Positions 27,183 to 40,322 of a stretch of 64,000 nucleotides of DNA are shown piece after piece. The position numbers were made by a program, and so were the translations under genes. Within the stretch, counting starts at the first letter, position 1. Each line of letters opens with the position of its first letter. This stretch comes from Sclerodactyla briareus (lineage: Eukaryota > Echinodermata > Holothuroidea > Dendrochirotida > Sclerodactylidae): positions 1 to 64,000 of the forward strand of contig JAODTK010005521.1 of assembly GCA_026419785.1 (NCBI GenBank). The letters are read 5' to 3'. The notes under the pieces were generated by a model. That model was not told where the DNA came from. It ran no database searches and was given only the letters and a program-made list of their open reading frames with translations.

Positions 27183-29495
27183 TTTACTTGCCGGAGGGGG
27201 TTCGCGTATGTAATCTATACTTATCAGCATATGGTGTCTGGGAACCGGAGTGTGATAAACTGCATCAGGGCTTCCGTGCACTATTTATCGCAATGAAATA
27301 TGGAAGAGAAACGACATGCCTCAAACAGCGATTAAATGGTTTAATTTTTCTTTACATAAAACGTTCGGGGAGGCTCCTTCGAACTACGGGCAGATTTATA
27401 TTTAAAAAATGATACATTCGACACATTCTATAGCCAGATTATTCTCTGTCTCAGGTGTTTCATTTGCTTGAATTTAAATTTCAGCTAAAGTTACATTCGA
27501 TTTGGTTGAATATATTTTATGCTTCCAATCCAATGCTAATTTGGTTAGAGGATGACACAAGTTGAAAGATGACACATCTCATCTCATTGTGAGAGAGAAA
27601 TCACTGCTAATGAGCCCTGGCAAATGTTAGTGAAGTACAAAAAGGATTTGCCTGTACCATATGAAACACAACGCATTGGAATAACTTGAAAAGAAAAAAA
27701 AAAGCGAGGTAATTTGCAGCCTGGGCAGTTTACGTTAACCAAATTCGGATTAGGTTCTATTTTAAAAATGATAACGTTATAAACTACATCACATTTCTTT
27801 AATAGAACAACTGACGTGTGACAATGGTACTGGCATTGATAACTAGCGGACTGTTTCCCTCAGTACATTGAAATACTGTTTTCGAGACGATTTATCATCA
27901 TTTTCCGACCATTGTTATGTGTGATATGTTAATTTATATCTGTTACAAGGACACTAACAATTGATTCCCCTGGCATGTCATCCAGTCTACATTTGTCAGA
28001 GGATGACAATTTCGAGGGAGCCAATTAGCGCGAAAGTTGTTAACGGCTTAAGCACTGCATATATAGATTGTATCTAAGGGTTAGATCACTCATGCTGGGG
28101 GGAATCTTGGACAGTGGCTGGTATGGGACATTCCCAGACAGTGATGCCGTCTAAACCGTCTGAAGCCGAGTCCGAGATCGTTATGAAATGCTATGAACTG
28201 ACCTAGTACAACACACAGACAATCATATCGAACGTTTTTCTTTTTTTGTGTAAAAAAATGATGAAAAGAAATGGAAATGAGGGGACGCTGTGGAATCCGA
28301 GGTAAGTAACAAGAAAATAGTGCTACTGCTCTCCTTTCTTCATTACCAGCAACAAAAGACCACTAGGTTAGCATTGACCAATAGGTTGAGCATTGACCGC
28401 GATAGATTCCATCTCATTTGCTTCTAGTAGGTAATGGAAATAATCAGGAAAAGCAGTGTACCTCCTCGGTTAAATATGAACGGGTTTAAGGGACGGATCA
28501 TTCCGGCATTAGTGGATGTGTTTGTCGCCTTAATCAGTTAATGCAGGCCTAATTTCGGAAAAAAAAAAAGGGGTGTGCCGTACCCATTAAACGACGATAC
28601 ATCTTTTAAAACCGTGCTCCAATGGGTTGGAGTGGGTTCCTGAAATAGGAATTAGGGTGCGCCCACGATGTTAAAGATTCTTAGTAGGAGGAGTTGTCTG
28701 GAACTCCTGAGACATACCGAGTTTACTTGCTTCTAATGGACTAATAAAGAAAGATTAAATTGTTCAGGGTAAGTTACTGGAAGATCCAAATAATGACAGA
28801 ATATTGCTTGGTTTCTTCTCAAGAAACCCAAAAAGGGCTATGTCAGCACTATTCCATATCAATTGCATGTCTCTATATAAAATGGCCTATATTTAACGAG
28901 TATATGTAAAATATCGAAAATTGATTGTACCCAAGGTAACCAAAGGGGTTAATTGACTTTCGCCACTATTCTCTCATTTCGCAGGCAAAAATAGACAACA
29001 AGGGTCAAATCGGACTTTGAAGCGAAGCACAGAGCAAGCACACTGGTCTCACTCGGCAACATCTTGAATTCCAACGTGATGAGGAAAGCCTTGCGTTTCA
29101 AAACCACATCCAAAAGCAATTTACTCGAAGCACACATTGTTTTGAAGTATGCGCATGTGTTTCAAGTGCGCATATACTGCCGTATATGTTTTTATCATAC
29201 ACATCATATATATGAAATATGTAGCGAGGAAGCATTCAGGCCAGAAAAATCGGTGTTAAAGCAGTGAATTTAGAGAAATACAGACCTGCGGAGCTGGCGG
29301 AGTAGTCCCACTCCCTGGAGGATTCTGCAATTATAATGAATCAAATAAGGAAAATGATTAATAAAACGTCCACCTCAAAAGTACAACTATAAGCACAAGC
29401 ATTCCGTAAAGTGTGTGTAGCCGCAGCGCAGATGACGGATTTGTCACATAGTGAAGCACGTGTCGAGGCAGGTTGCACGTGATTTTTTTTACAAC

Positions 29496-30853
29496 GAAAG
29501 ACACGTGCCTATTCTTCGCTGTTGGCCTAATCACATTATAAAACTGCCCCGGCATGTACTTCTATGCATTTCTCCAATGCTGTCACACGTGGTTTACACT
29601 GTTTCCATAATGAATATGGCAAATAATACCTCATTAATAGAAAGGTCACTACTGACCGACGAAAGGTCTCTCAAAACCTGTCTGGAATCAATAAATGGCA
29701 AATAAAACATAGTCCTAAAAACCGTGGTTTTCTTTTAGATATGATGCCCTTGGTGTTTACCCAGTCGTTTTGGTTTTGCACGTGAACGCGTTGCTACGAG
29801 ATACCCGCAGTAATATTAAACTCAATATACATTAATGAACGAATGGATGGACGCATGCGGGAGGCGACTACTTGGGAGAGCTTCACCCACTTGCAATCTT
29901 GAAGAAACATATATGACAGACAAAAAGAGCATGAAGAACAGCCTCAGTCGCAAAGCTCACCCGTTCAAAATGACGGAGAGTAGACGCAAAATTGTTCATA
30001 ACCGCATTTGTCCCACTATAAGAAATGGATAGACTTATTTGCAGCGCATGATTACGCGTCTTATAACTTATTTAAGAGCGGCTGATTCATTTTAAATCCT
30101 TGATTCAATACTGATAGTATTTGTTTAGTTGTCTTTTACGTCATGCCTTTTCAATACCCATTTCCTCATCTTAACTGTGCATAGTCGAGCAAATCTGTCT
30201 CTGTCCAGATGATGGGCGAACTATATGTTCAACAATCACAAACGGGACCTGAATGTGCTATTGCTATTAAGCGCTGAGCGGCGGGTTTGCACGTCTACAC
30301 TAGGTAATTCAGTTTTTATTGTCGACCAAACTATTTCAGGCGTCGCCGGTCTCGAATTGTCCCATTTTCTTTCAACGTTGATAAACGACGTTGCTAAAAC
30401 GAGTTCGGCCGTGTTAAATGCAGTCGTCGTTTGCGAGGTAATCGGTGACTTTTTGCGCTGTCGTAAAATATATCTGGATTCTACGCAATGGAACGGAAAA
30501 TTTATTGAGGTAGATCGACGACCAGGTTATTTCGTATAGCATTTTGGGTACATTTCGTCACCATAAATCGGTTTTTAGGATAGAACACTCTGCGGCAATA
30601 GGTCATTCCAAGAGGAAGATAAAATGAACTCGGTCTTTGGTGCTACACCCCGGGGTCTTCCGAGAGAAGGAGTGTTTTCTGGAATTTAACGGCTCCTCTG
30701 CGATCACCTTTAGCGACATGGGGAGTTGGGGCTGCCCCACCCCTACCATCGTTCCCCTCCCGTAAGAAGGACCCTCCTAGGTAGTGGTACTATTTAACGC
30801 TACACTACGTAACTGGTACAACAACGATATTACCCCATCGAACTGTAACTGGG
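29496..30853 (+). repeat. Near-identical core of the 5.7 kb duplication, copy 1
   Basis: By eye, these 1,358 bases match 35227-36585 except for one extra T in copy 2 (GCGGGTTTGC against GCGGGTTTTGC). The flanks on both sides drop at once to an indel-rich match. Two open frames lie in it: 29835-30032 (65 codons) and 30225-30539 (104 codons). Confidence 0.9.
30225..30539 (+). CDS. Unrecognised 104-codon open frame in the duplication core
   Basis: I do not recognise this product. The frame has a hydrophobic middle (LINDVAKTSSAVLNAVVVCE) and a basic C terminus. It could instead hold an exon: TATTTCAG precedes GCGTCGCC at 30340, and GCGAG is followed by GTAATC at 30438, framing about 98 open bases with usable acceptor and donor dinucleotides. 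In the second copy a one-base insertion removes the first third of the frame, so either that base is an error or the frame is not a gene. Chance occurrence remains likely. Confidence 0.15.
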   Translation: MFNNHKRDLNVLLLLSAERRVCTSTLGNSVFIVDQTISGVAGLELSHFLSTLINDVAKTSSAVLNAVVVCEVIGDFLRCRKIYLDSTQWNGKFIEVDRRPGYFV

Positions 30854-33800
30854 ACTTTTCTATTATTTACCCTCAGTCGAGTAGAATAGAGGCGAACTGA
30901 ATGTGTCGCTAACAGCTAAGTAGTCCATCAACTGTCTAATATTTTTTATAAATGTTGACGCCTTACTGTAATGTCGACTCGTAATCTCGAGAAATGAGAG
31001 AAAACTCCACTTAATCATCACATATAACAAAACAAGTGTATCTTCGACTAGTTAGTGTATATGAAGCTTACGTCTCTGCAATCCAATGTTCTGAATTTGC
31101 GAGATACATGAAACAAGACATAAGATTGTGGGAAGAGCTAATGAAATAAAGTTTGCTGAGATAGTTATTTGGTTTTGGTAAGTATGAACAAATGTACGTG
31201 TAGATGATTTACTTTGATAGAGTTTGGAGTATTATTTTGGACTATTGACTTTCACATAAATAACGGAGTTCTCGTATACTTCCGCGTTCCGATGCGGATT
31301 TCCAGGCGGATACTCTCCTCTTGCAGCCGACGGAGAGGAGAGCAGAAGTCTACTATTCATAAACGACCCAGCTGATTCACGAGTGTTTCTAGCTACTATT
31401 TTAAAATTTTAGGTGAGAGATTGACATAACTAAAACACCTCCTCACCACTGCGGAACCTATTTCTGCGAAACAAAAATTGTTGTTCCCTTTCGTTTCCGT
31501 CTTTCAATTGAAAAAATATGTGGTAGAATAAACCACCGTATTACATACGATTAAAGTAGTAAGTGACCACTAAACTGATGTTTTGAAACTATCCGGTGCT
31601 CTCATATGGGCGTAAAAAAAGGTGTGCCAGTGCAACTTGTAAGATCGGAAAAAGACAAAATCCCAACTTGTATAGGGCTATAACTTGCATTGTCTGGAAA
31701 TCCTTGGGCATACGTTTGTATCGCCAGGACGGAGTTCAGGAAGAGACCTGTGAGAGCACTTTGTGTGCATGTGTGGTGGGTATGTATGTATGTTGTATTT
31801 ATGTATGTTGTATATTCTGGCGAATATCTCAGAATTTGAAATAATCGACCTGAAAATTACCATGAAATTTGACAAACGCCTAAATTATTACAAAAATACG
31901 CATTTCTCTCGGAATTCTAGACGAAAATTAGCAAAATTGTGAAATCTACAGGAAATGAAAAAAAAAAATTATGACAATTTTCGTTTCCACCAAAGTCACT
32001 ATTTTCAAGAATTGATTCGGGATTCAGATGGCTGAATGATTCCAATTTTGTAACAAGGTAAAAGAAAGCAGGAATTATAACTGTTCAGGCATCAGCAAAA
32101 ATATTACTGAAAATGTTTGGTATGGGAAAACTCATAGAATTTGGGGTCAATTTGTGAGATGCCATTCTTTTTCTAATATATTTAGAGATTGGAAGGACCC
32201 TGAAGGGTTTCAATGTTAGAACAAGTTCGAAAGATAAAGAAAGGGGTTTTCTAACAGTTATGCGGGAAGGGATGCCGAACGAGATCCGGGCAAACTCGGG
32301 GATTGCCTCTGTTGTATGTTTCATGTTCTAGGATCCCCTTTGTGAAACGGTTACACAGTTACACTATGCGATATAACGGAGAGTAACTGAACAATGCAGG
32401 AAATCAATGATAATATTTGATGCTATGCTACCTTCAAAATTGGGAGAAGGAAAGCCCTCTCATCTAGACCAGGATACTAATCTAGTCGAAAATACTACAG
32501 GGAAATATGCGATCTCTCCTTCCAGATCTGTCAACATCTTCATCCCGTATGTATGTAATAGGAAAACCAACAATCGAATAAATGTTTGAATCGAAAACAG
32601 ACATTACATTCCCAAACCTTGTGTAACCCAAAAACTGTAAAGGTAGATCCCGCGTTCCCGTTTCAATGCATGTTCCCGTGTGACTGCTGTAAGACGATAG
32701 GGTGTCTCTATAAACAAGTACAGATGAATGCATCTCGGCAATTTATTTGGTTATAGCCTTCACACGAAACAGTGTTACATCTTACGGGAACGCGTGTTAA
32801 ATTTTAACTTGTGAACAAGATAAACCTGTTGCTACTGCGAGCCGAGAAATGAAAGTAATGATTCGTCAAAAAAACGTTGGCTTCCAGAAAATTGCACATT
32901 GAAGTATACGTACGGTACCTAGTGCAATAAAAGATTCATTTGCTTGTCCGGAGGGGGTTCGCGTATGTAAGCTATACTTATCAGCATATGGTGTCTGGGA
33001 ACCGGAGTGGAAAACTCACAGGAGCTTTCACGTGCCTATTTATCGCAATGAAATGATGGAAGAGACGACATGCCTCACTAAACAGCGATAAATGGTTTAA
33101 TTTTTCTTTACATAAAACTTTCGGGGAGGCCCCTCGAACTACGGGCAATTATTTTAAAAATGAATACATTCGACCATTCGATAGCCAGATTTCTCTGTCT
33201 CAGGTGTTTCATTTGCTTGAATTTAAATTTCAGCTAAAGTTACATTCGATTTGTTTGCATATATTTTATGCTTCCAATCCAATGCTAATTTGGTTATAGA
33301 TGACACAAGTTGAAAGATGACACATCTCATCTCATTGTGAGAGAGAAATCACTGCTATGAGCCCTTGGCAAAGTTAGGAAGTACAAAATGATTTGCCTGT
33401 ACCATATGAAACACAACTGCATGGAATAACTTGAAAAGAAAAAAAAGGCGAGGTAATTTGCATCCTGGGCAGTTTACTTAACCAAATTCGGATTAGGTTC
33501 TATTTTAAAAATGATAACGTTAAACACATCACATTTCTTACATCAAACACTGACGTGTACATGGACTGGCATTGATAACTAGCGACTGTTTCCCTCATTA
33601 CATTGAAATACTGTTTATAATTTTCAGCATTTTCCGAATTGTTATGTGTGATATGTTTAATTTATATCTGCAAGGAAACACTAACAATTGATTCCCCTGG
33701 CATTGTCTCCAACCTACATTTGCTTTAGAGATTACAATTTCGAGAAGCCATTACGCGAATAGTTTTTACCGGCTTTAATCAACTGCATATATAATTGTAA

Positions 33801-35226
33801 TCTAATGTTTATCTCACTCTTCTGGTGGAATCTTGGGCGGTGCTGGTATTGGACATTCCCAGAGCAGTGATGCGTCAAACAGTCTGAAGCCGAGTCAGAG
33901 ATCGTTATGAAATGCTATGAACTTTACCTAGTACAACAACATACAATCATATCGCACGTTTTGTCCTTTTTGTGTAAACAATGTATGAAAATGAAAATGG
34001 GAAAGATGGCCCTGGTGGAATCCGAGGTACGTAACAAGAAAATAGTTGCTCGTCCTCCTTTCTCCTTACCCAGCAACAAAATACCACTAGGTTAGCATTG
34101 ACCATAGGTTATCATTGACCTGCGATTAGAGTCCATCTCATTTGCCTCTCTTTCTTAATAGATGGTAGGCGTAATGGAAATAATTCAGAAAGCATGTACC
34201 TCTCGTTAAATATTACGTTTTTAATGGGTCGATCATTTCCGCGATCAGTGAATGTGGTTTGTCGCCTTATCAGTTTATGCAGGCCTAATTCGGAAAAAGG
34301 GTGTTTGCCGTACCCATAAACGCCGCTACATTCTTTTAAATACGTGCTCATGTGTTATGAGTGGTTTCCCTGAAATAGGAATTAGTCCCGACTGATGTTA
34401 AATATTCATGAGTAGAGGAGTTCCCGGGAACTTCTGAAGACATACAGAGTTTACTTGCTCTAATGCCCTAATAAAGAAAGCATAATTGTTCAGGTAAGTT
34501 TACTGGAATATCCCAATAATTACAGAATATTGCTTTTTTTCTTCTCAGAACCAAAAATCGGATTTATTCAGCACTATTCCATACTCCATGAAGTATCTAT
34601 ATAAAATGGCTCCTATATTTACCGAGTTATCATATAATCTCATCAATTTTATTGTTCCCCAAGTTAACCAAATGGGTTAATTGACTTTCGCCACTATTCT
34701 CTCATTTCGCAAGCAACATAGACACAAGGTGTCAAAAATCTGGACTTTGAAGCGAAGCACAGAGCAGCACTGTCTCACTCGGCAACATCTTGAATTCCAA
34801 CGTGATGATGAATCCTTGCGTTTTCAAAACCACATCCCAAAAGCAATTTAACTCGAAGCACAATTGTCTTTGTAAGGTATGCGCATGTGTTTCATGCTCC
34901 TATCCTTCCGGATAGTTTTTCTCATCACCTCTATATAGAATCTTTATGCGAGGACATTCAGTCCCAGCAAAACGGTAAGCAGTGATGGTTAGAGAAATTA
35001 AAAGACCCTGCGTAGCCTGGCGAGTAGCCACTCCCTGGAGAGATTCTGGCACATTAATATGATCAACATAAGGAAAATTATAATAAACGTTTCGCACCTC
35101 AAATTAGCAACTATAAGGCACAAGGCATTCCGTAAAGTGTGTGTATTCCACAGCAGCAGATGACGGATTTTGGTGCACATTGCTGACCACGTGTCGAGGC
35201 AGGTTGCACGTGATTTTTTTTAAAAA

Positions 35227-36585
35227 GAAAGACACGTGCCTATTCTTCGCTGTTGGCCTAATCACATTATAAAACTGCCCCGGCATGTACTTCTATGCAT
35301 TTCTCCAATGCTGTCACACGTGGTTTACACTGTTTCCATAATGAATATGGCAAATAATACCTCATTAATAGAAAGGTCACTACTGACCGACGAAAGGTCT
35401 CTCAAAACCTGTCTGGAATCAATAAATGGCAAATAAAACATAGTCCTAAAAACCGTGGTTTTCTTTTAGATATGATGCCCTTGGTGTTTACCCAGTCGTT
35501 TTGGTTTTGCACGTGAACGCGTTGCTACGAGATACCCGCAGTAATATTAAACTCAATATACATTAATGAACGAATGGATGGACGCATGCGGGAGGCGACT
35601 ACTTGGGAGAGCTTCACCCACTTGCAATCTTGAAGAAACATATATGACAGACAAAAAGAGCATGAAGAACAGCCTCAGTCGCAAAGCTCACCCGTTCAAA
35701 ATGACGGAGAGTAGACGCAAAATTGTTCATAACCGCATTTGTCCCACTATAAGAAATGGATAGACTTATTTGCAGCGCATGATTACGCGTCTTATAACTT
35801 ATTTAAGAGCGGCTGATTCATTTTAAATCCTTGATTCAATACTGATAGTATTTGTTTAGTTGTCTTTTACGTCATGCCTTTTCAATACCCATTTCCTCAT
35901 CTTAACTGTGCATAGTCGAGCAAATCTGTCTCTGTCCAGATGATGGGCGAACTATATGTTCAACAATCACAAACGGGACCTGAATGTGCTATTGCTATTA
36001 AGCGCTGAGCGGCGGGTTTTGCACGTCTACACTAGGTAATTCAGTTTTTATTGTCGACCAAACTATTTCAGGCGTCGCCGGTCTCGAATTGTCCCATTTT
36101 CTTTCAACGTTGATAAACGACGTTGCTAAAACGAGTTCGGCCGTGTTAAATGCAGTCGTCGTTTGCGAGGTAATCGGTGACTTTTTGCGCTGTCGTAAAA
36201 TATATCTGGATTCTACGCAATGGAACGGAAAATTTATTGAGGTAGATCGACGACCAGGTTATTTCGTATAGCATTTTGGGTACATTTCGTCACCATAAAT
36301 CGGTTTTTAGGATAGAACACTCTGCGGCAATAGGTCATTCCAAGAGGAAGATAAAATGAACTCGGTCTTTGGTGCTACACCCCGGGGTCTTCCGAGAGAA
36401 GGAGTGTTTTCTGGAATTTAACGGCTCCTCTGCGATCACCTTTAGCGACATGGGGAGTTGGGGCTGCCCCACCCCTACCATCGTTCCCCTCCCGTAAGAA
36501 GGACCCTCCTAGGTAGTGGTACTATTTAACGCTACACTACGTAACTGGTACAACAACGATATTACCCCATCGAACTGTAACTGGG
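35227..36585 (+). repeat. Near-identical core of the 5.7 kb duplication, copy 2
   Basis: Counterpart of 29496-30853. The single extra T breaks the start of the frame corresponding to the 104-codon frame of copy 1, leaving only a 60-codon remainder (36089-36271). The 65-codon frame is intact at 35566-35763. Confidence 0.9.
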
Positions 36586-37363
36586 GAAATGAGAGGAAGA
36601 AAACCAACATTATAGACATATACCAAAAATAAGTGTATCTTCGAACTAGTAGTGTATATGAAGCTTACGTCTCTGCAATCCAATGTTCTGAATTTGCGAG
36701 AATACATGAAACAGAGACATAAGATTGTGGAAGAGCTAATGAAATAAAGTTTGCTGAGATAGTTATTTGGTTTTGGTAAGTATGAACAAATGTACGTGTA
36801 GATGATTTACTTCTTATAGAGTTCGGAGTATTATTTTGGAACTCTTGCCTAACATAAAAAAACACGGAGTTCTCGTATACTTCCGCGTTCCGATGCGGGA
36901 TTTCCAGAGTATACTCTCCTCTTCAGCCGACGGGAGAGCAGAAGTCTACCTATTCATAAACATACCCAGCTGAATTCTACGAGTGTTTTCTAGCTAACTA
37001 TTATAATTTAGGTGAGGGATTGACATAACTAAAAACCTCCTCACCACTGCCGGAACATAAGTTTTAAGAAACAAAAATTGTTGTTCCCTTCGTTTCCGTT
37101 CTTCAATATGACACAATATATGTGTAGAATAAACCGTATTACATACGATTCAAGTAGTAGTTGCCCAATAAAACTGCTTTGTTTTGAAAACCTATCCGGT
37201 GCCTCATCATGGGTAAAAAAGGGGTGCCAGTGCAACTGTAACTTGATAATAGGTGCAAAATTGTCTATAGGTCTATAAACTTGCCATTTCTCTGAAATCA
37301 TGGGGCATATTTTTGTATAGCCAGACGGAGTTAGGAAGAGACCTGGAGAGCACTTTGTGTGCC

Positions 37364-37411
37364 GTGTGTGTGTGTGTATGTATGTATGTATGTATGTATG
37401 TATGTATGTAG
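37364..37411 (+). repeat. TG then TATG microsatellite
   Basis: A TGTG stretch passes into eight or so TATG units. The equivalent position in copy 1 (about 31775-31812) has only a few interrupted units, so the array differs between the two copies. Confidence 0.85.
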
Positions 37412-38724
37412 TATATTCTGGCGAATATCTTCCAGTTTGAAATTATCGACCTGCAAATTACCATGAAAATTGACAAACGCGCTACCTAAATAACTTACAA
37501 CAAATACGCATTTTCTCTCGGAATTAGACGAAAAATACAAAAATTGTGAAATCTCAAGAAACTTGGGAAAAAAAAAAAAAATATGCAATTTTTTCGTTTG
37601 TACACCACAGTTTCAATATTTTGCAAGATATTTTCATTCGCTGATTCAGATGGCTGAATGATTTCCAATTTTGTAACAAGGTAAGCAAGCACGATTAAAA
37701 CTTGTTCATGCAACAGCCAAATATTACTAAAAATGTTCATTTTATGTGGGAAAACTAGAATTTGGGGTTCATTTTGTGAGAACAATTCGTTTCTAATTAT
37801 TATTTAGAGATTGGAAGGGCCTGAATGGTTTCAAATTTTAGAACAAGGTTGACCGAAGTATAAAAAAGGGGTTTTCTAACAGTTATGCTGGAAGTGGATG
37901 CCGACGAGACGAGATACTGCAACTCCGGGGATTGCCTTCTGTTTTGTATAGTTCACTGTTCTAGAATCTCCTTGTGAAAGAGTTACCACAGTTACACTAT
38001 GCGATAATAAACGGAGTAAAATGAACAATTGCAGTAAATCAACTGATAAATATTTGATGTATGCTACCTTCAAATTGGAAAGGAGAAGGAAGCCCTCTCC
38101 ATCTAGCCAGGAATACCTAATCCTAGTCGGAAAATACTACGAGTATGTCGATCTCTCACTCCCAATATCGTCACACATCTTTCATTCCCTATGTGTATGT
38201 AATTAGGAAACCAACATCTTTAAATGTGGTCGAACGAGACTACTTCCAAAAACCTGGTGTACAACAAACTGGAAAGGTAGATCCGCGTTCCGTTTCAATC
38301 GCATGTTCCCGTGTTGTGACATGCTGAACCGGACGATAGGTGTCTCTAAACAAGTAACAGATGAATGCTTCTCGGGAATTTTTTGGTTATAGCCTTCACA
38401 CGAAACAGGTGTACGCTTACGGGAACGGCTGGTTAAATTTTAACTTGTGAACAAGATAAATGTTTGCTACATGCCGAGAACTGGAAATTAATGATTCGTC
38501 TCCAAAAGTGGCTTCCAGAAAATTGAACATGGAAGTTTACGTACGGTAACTATTGAAATAAATATTTATTTCGTCAGAGATTATGTCGAGGCAAATTATG
38601 GTAAAACTCTCAATCATGGAACTTGGTTCGAAACGAACAAACACTGCGGTTTCAGGGTACAACATATTTCGACGGTCGATGCCCACTGGTCGGAAGGACT
38701 CTGTGGGTGGTACACTGTAAAACA

Positions 38725-39025
38725 ACAGTCAATTTGACAAACAAAAATAGTCAAATGGTGCTCTACGGACCCGTGGTCATTAGTCCAGGGATAGTTTTAT
38801 GACTAATTGTTCCTCGTTCCAATGACTGATTTGTGTTATGTTCACGACTATTTATCTAGTCATTCCAAGGTGCCTCTATCGAATGAGGGCATTAGTCAAG
38901 CGACAAGTAATAGTCATTAGTAATAAAATCTAGTCACTACACGATAAATCTAGTCATATTACAAAATAAAATCTTGTCCAGTGACTAATTAAAACGAAGG
39001 ACTAGTCATACAAGCACATGACAAT
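38725..39025. repeat. TAGTCA-rich block of short interspersed repeats
   Basis: About a dozen copies of TAGTCA, TAGTCC or the reverse form TGACTA lie within 300 bases, often as CTAGTCAT or TTAGTCA, in both orientations. Spacing is irregular, typically 10-30 bases, so it is not a simple tandem array. It could be the body of a foldback element, a decayed satellite, or clustered binding sites for a bZIP-like factor (TGACTA resembles half of an AP-1-type site). It sits at the right edge of the large duplication. Confidence 0.6.
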
Positions 39026-40178
39026 CAAACAGAGAGATGTGGCAAACAGGACATGACCACAAAAGTCCTGAGATGGGCTTCGTTCAGCAAGACAAAAAGC
39101 ACTTTGCTCGCGATCCAGGAAATGGGCCTGCTACTGAATAACCTGCGTCAAACTTTGCCTTCTTGGGGCTGGCCCATGCATCACAATTCCCTATGCCCAG
39201 GCAGTAAAAATGTTTTAGAAAGCTTATTTATGATGCACTGGGTTTAGTGCATGTTTGTCAATCCTGTTTTCGTTCCCCAATTTCCAACTCGCCATGACCG
39301 GGACTCCACAACATATGAACTGGACTGAACAAACAAGGAAGGGACTACACCCCTGCTTGCTGTGAAACAAGATGTAAAAATGGAAATCCAGATGAATGTT
39401 TAAGATACATAAACATAAAACTGCAAGACTTTATTAAGGCAAGGTTAACATTGCAAGATGAAACATTCGTAAACAAGGTTTTACAGAAAAGTAAACAAGA
39501 AATAAACAAAACTATACACCGTAAGATGAAAGAATAAATTGTATAAACAGGGGTCCTGCAGCTTCTGGAGAATCAATTTCCAGGACTTTCACATGACCAA
39601 ATGAAGGAGTCCAGACCTCCCTGATGCAAGGGTTAAAATCGGTTATTTTGGCGGGGTTTGTAGGTCGAAGAAGCGCGTTATAAACCGTTGATTAATGGTG
39701 AGGACATAGGATTTGAACACCACCTGTGCTTCGTAAATTTTAGTCAAAGTCGCTAAGAGAATAAAAAAAAATTAGCAATTAGAGTGAGAATCCATATTAT
39801 TCTCAATGGGGGAATGAGGAAAAATGGTAATTTCCTGAAAAATTCCAGGACTTTCCAGACCTTCCAATAATTACTGAATTCAAAACTTGCCAGCCTGGAT
39901 TTTTGGGACGAATTCCATGACTTTGCCGGTGTTCCAGGACCGCGGACCCTGATAAGAATTATCTGACTACAGTCATCAATAGAATGACTTTGCATTAATA
40001 AACCATGCTGAGATGTTATGGGTGCGTTTGAAGCTGATGATGGAAAGGGCTTGACAGCATCTACAAGAGATTTAGAACTCCCAGTTTGGATAACAACATC
40101 ATTGTTTCAGAAAGAGAATGCGTGGTTGTATCGTCTAACAAAGTGATGGTGGATTAGGTGTCCTGATCTGCACCGTCG

Positions 40179-40322
40179 ATGGGAGGTCTCATGGTAGACC
40201 GAGAAGAGTTGATAGCACTGTGCAGAGAAGACCTAGAGGAACAGAGCCTGAACCCTGCTTCGCGCCTTGTGGAGAAGCTCCATGTGAGCCCCCATGAAAC
40301 TGTCTTACCAACTGGTAGGTGA
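40179..40322 (+). CDS. Short unrecognised open frame, possible exon
   Basis: A 47-codon plus-strand frame encodes a charged, ordinary-looking peptide beginning MGGLMVDREELIALC and ending HETVLPTGR. The reading ends in GGTAGGTGA, where a GTAGGTGA or GTGAAG donor could end an exon. About 55 bases on, CCAATTTCCAG is a good acceptor leading into another open stretch (to about 40605). The phases of the two do not join cleanly. The antisense frames here are longer but less protein-like. No homologue is recognised with confidence. Confidence 0.25.
   Translation: MGGLMVDREELIALCREDLEEQSLNPASRLVEKLHVSPHETVLPTGR

Larger units (their letters stand above)
27183..32938 (+). repeat. Large tandem duplication, about 5.7 kb unit, copy 1
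   Basis: The unit opens with CCGGAGGGGGTTCGCGTATG (about 27190) and ends near the phrase GCTTCCAGAAAATTG (about 32880) plus some 50 bases. It recurs head to tail immediately afterwards. Outside a central core the copies differ by dense one- and two-base indels; inside the core (29496-30853) they are nearly identical. Copy 1 carries 137 bases (30854-30990) absent from copy 2 exactly at the right edge of the core. No transposase, long terminal repeat or inverted repeat bounds the unit. Confidence 0.9.
32940..38565 (+). repeat. Large tandem duplication, about 5.7 kb unit, copy 2
   Basis: This is the second head-to-tail copy of 27183-32938, with the same opening phrase (about 32948) and closing phrase (about 38510). 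It includes a longer TG/TATG microsatellite than copy 1. No recognisable gene lies within it outside the core frames described separately. Confidence 0.9.
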
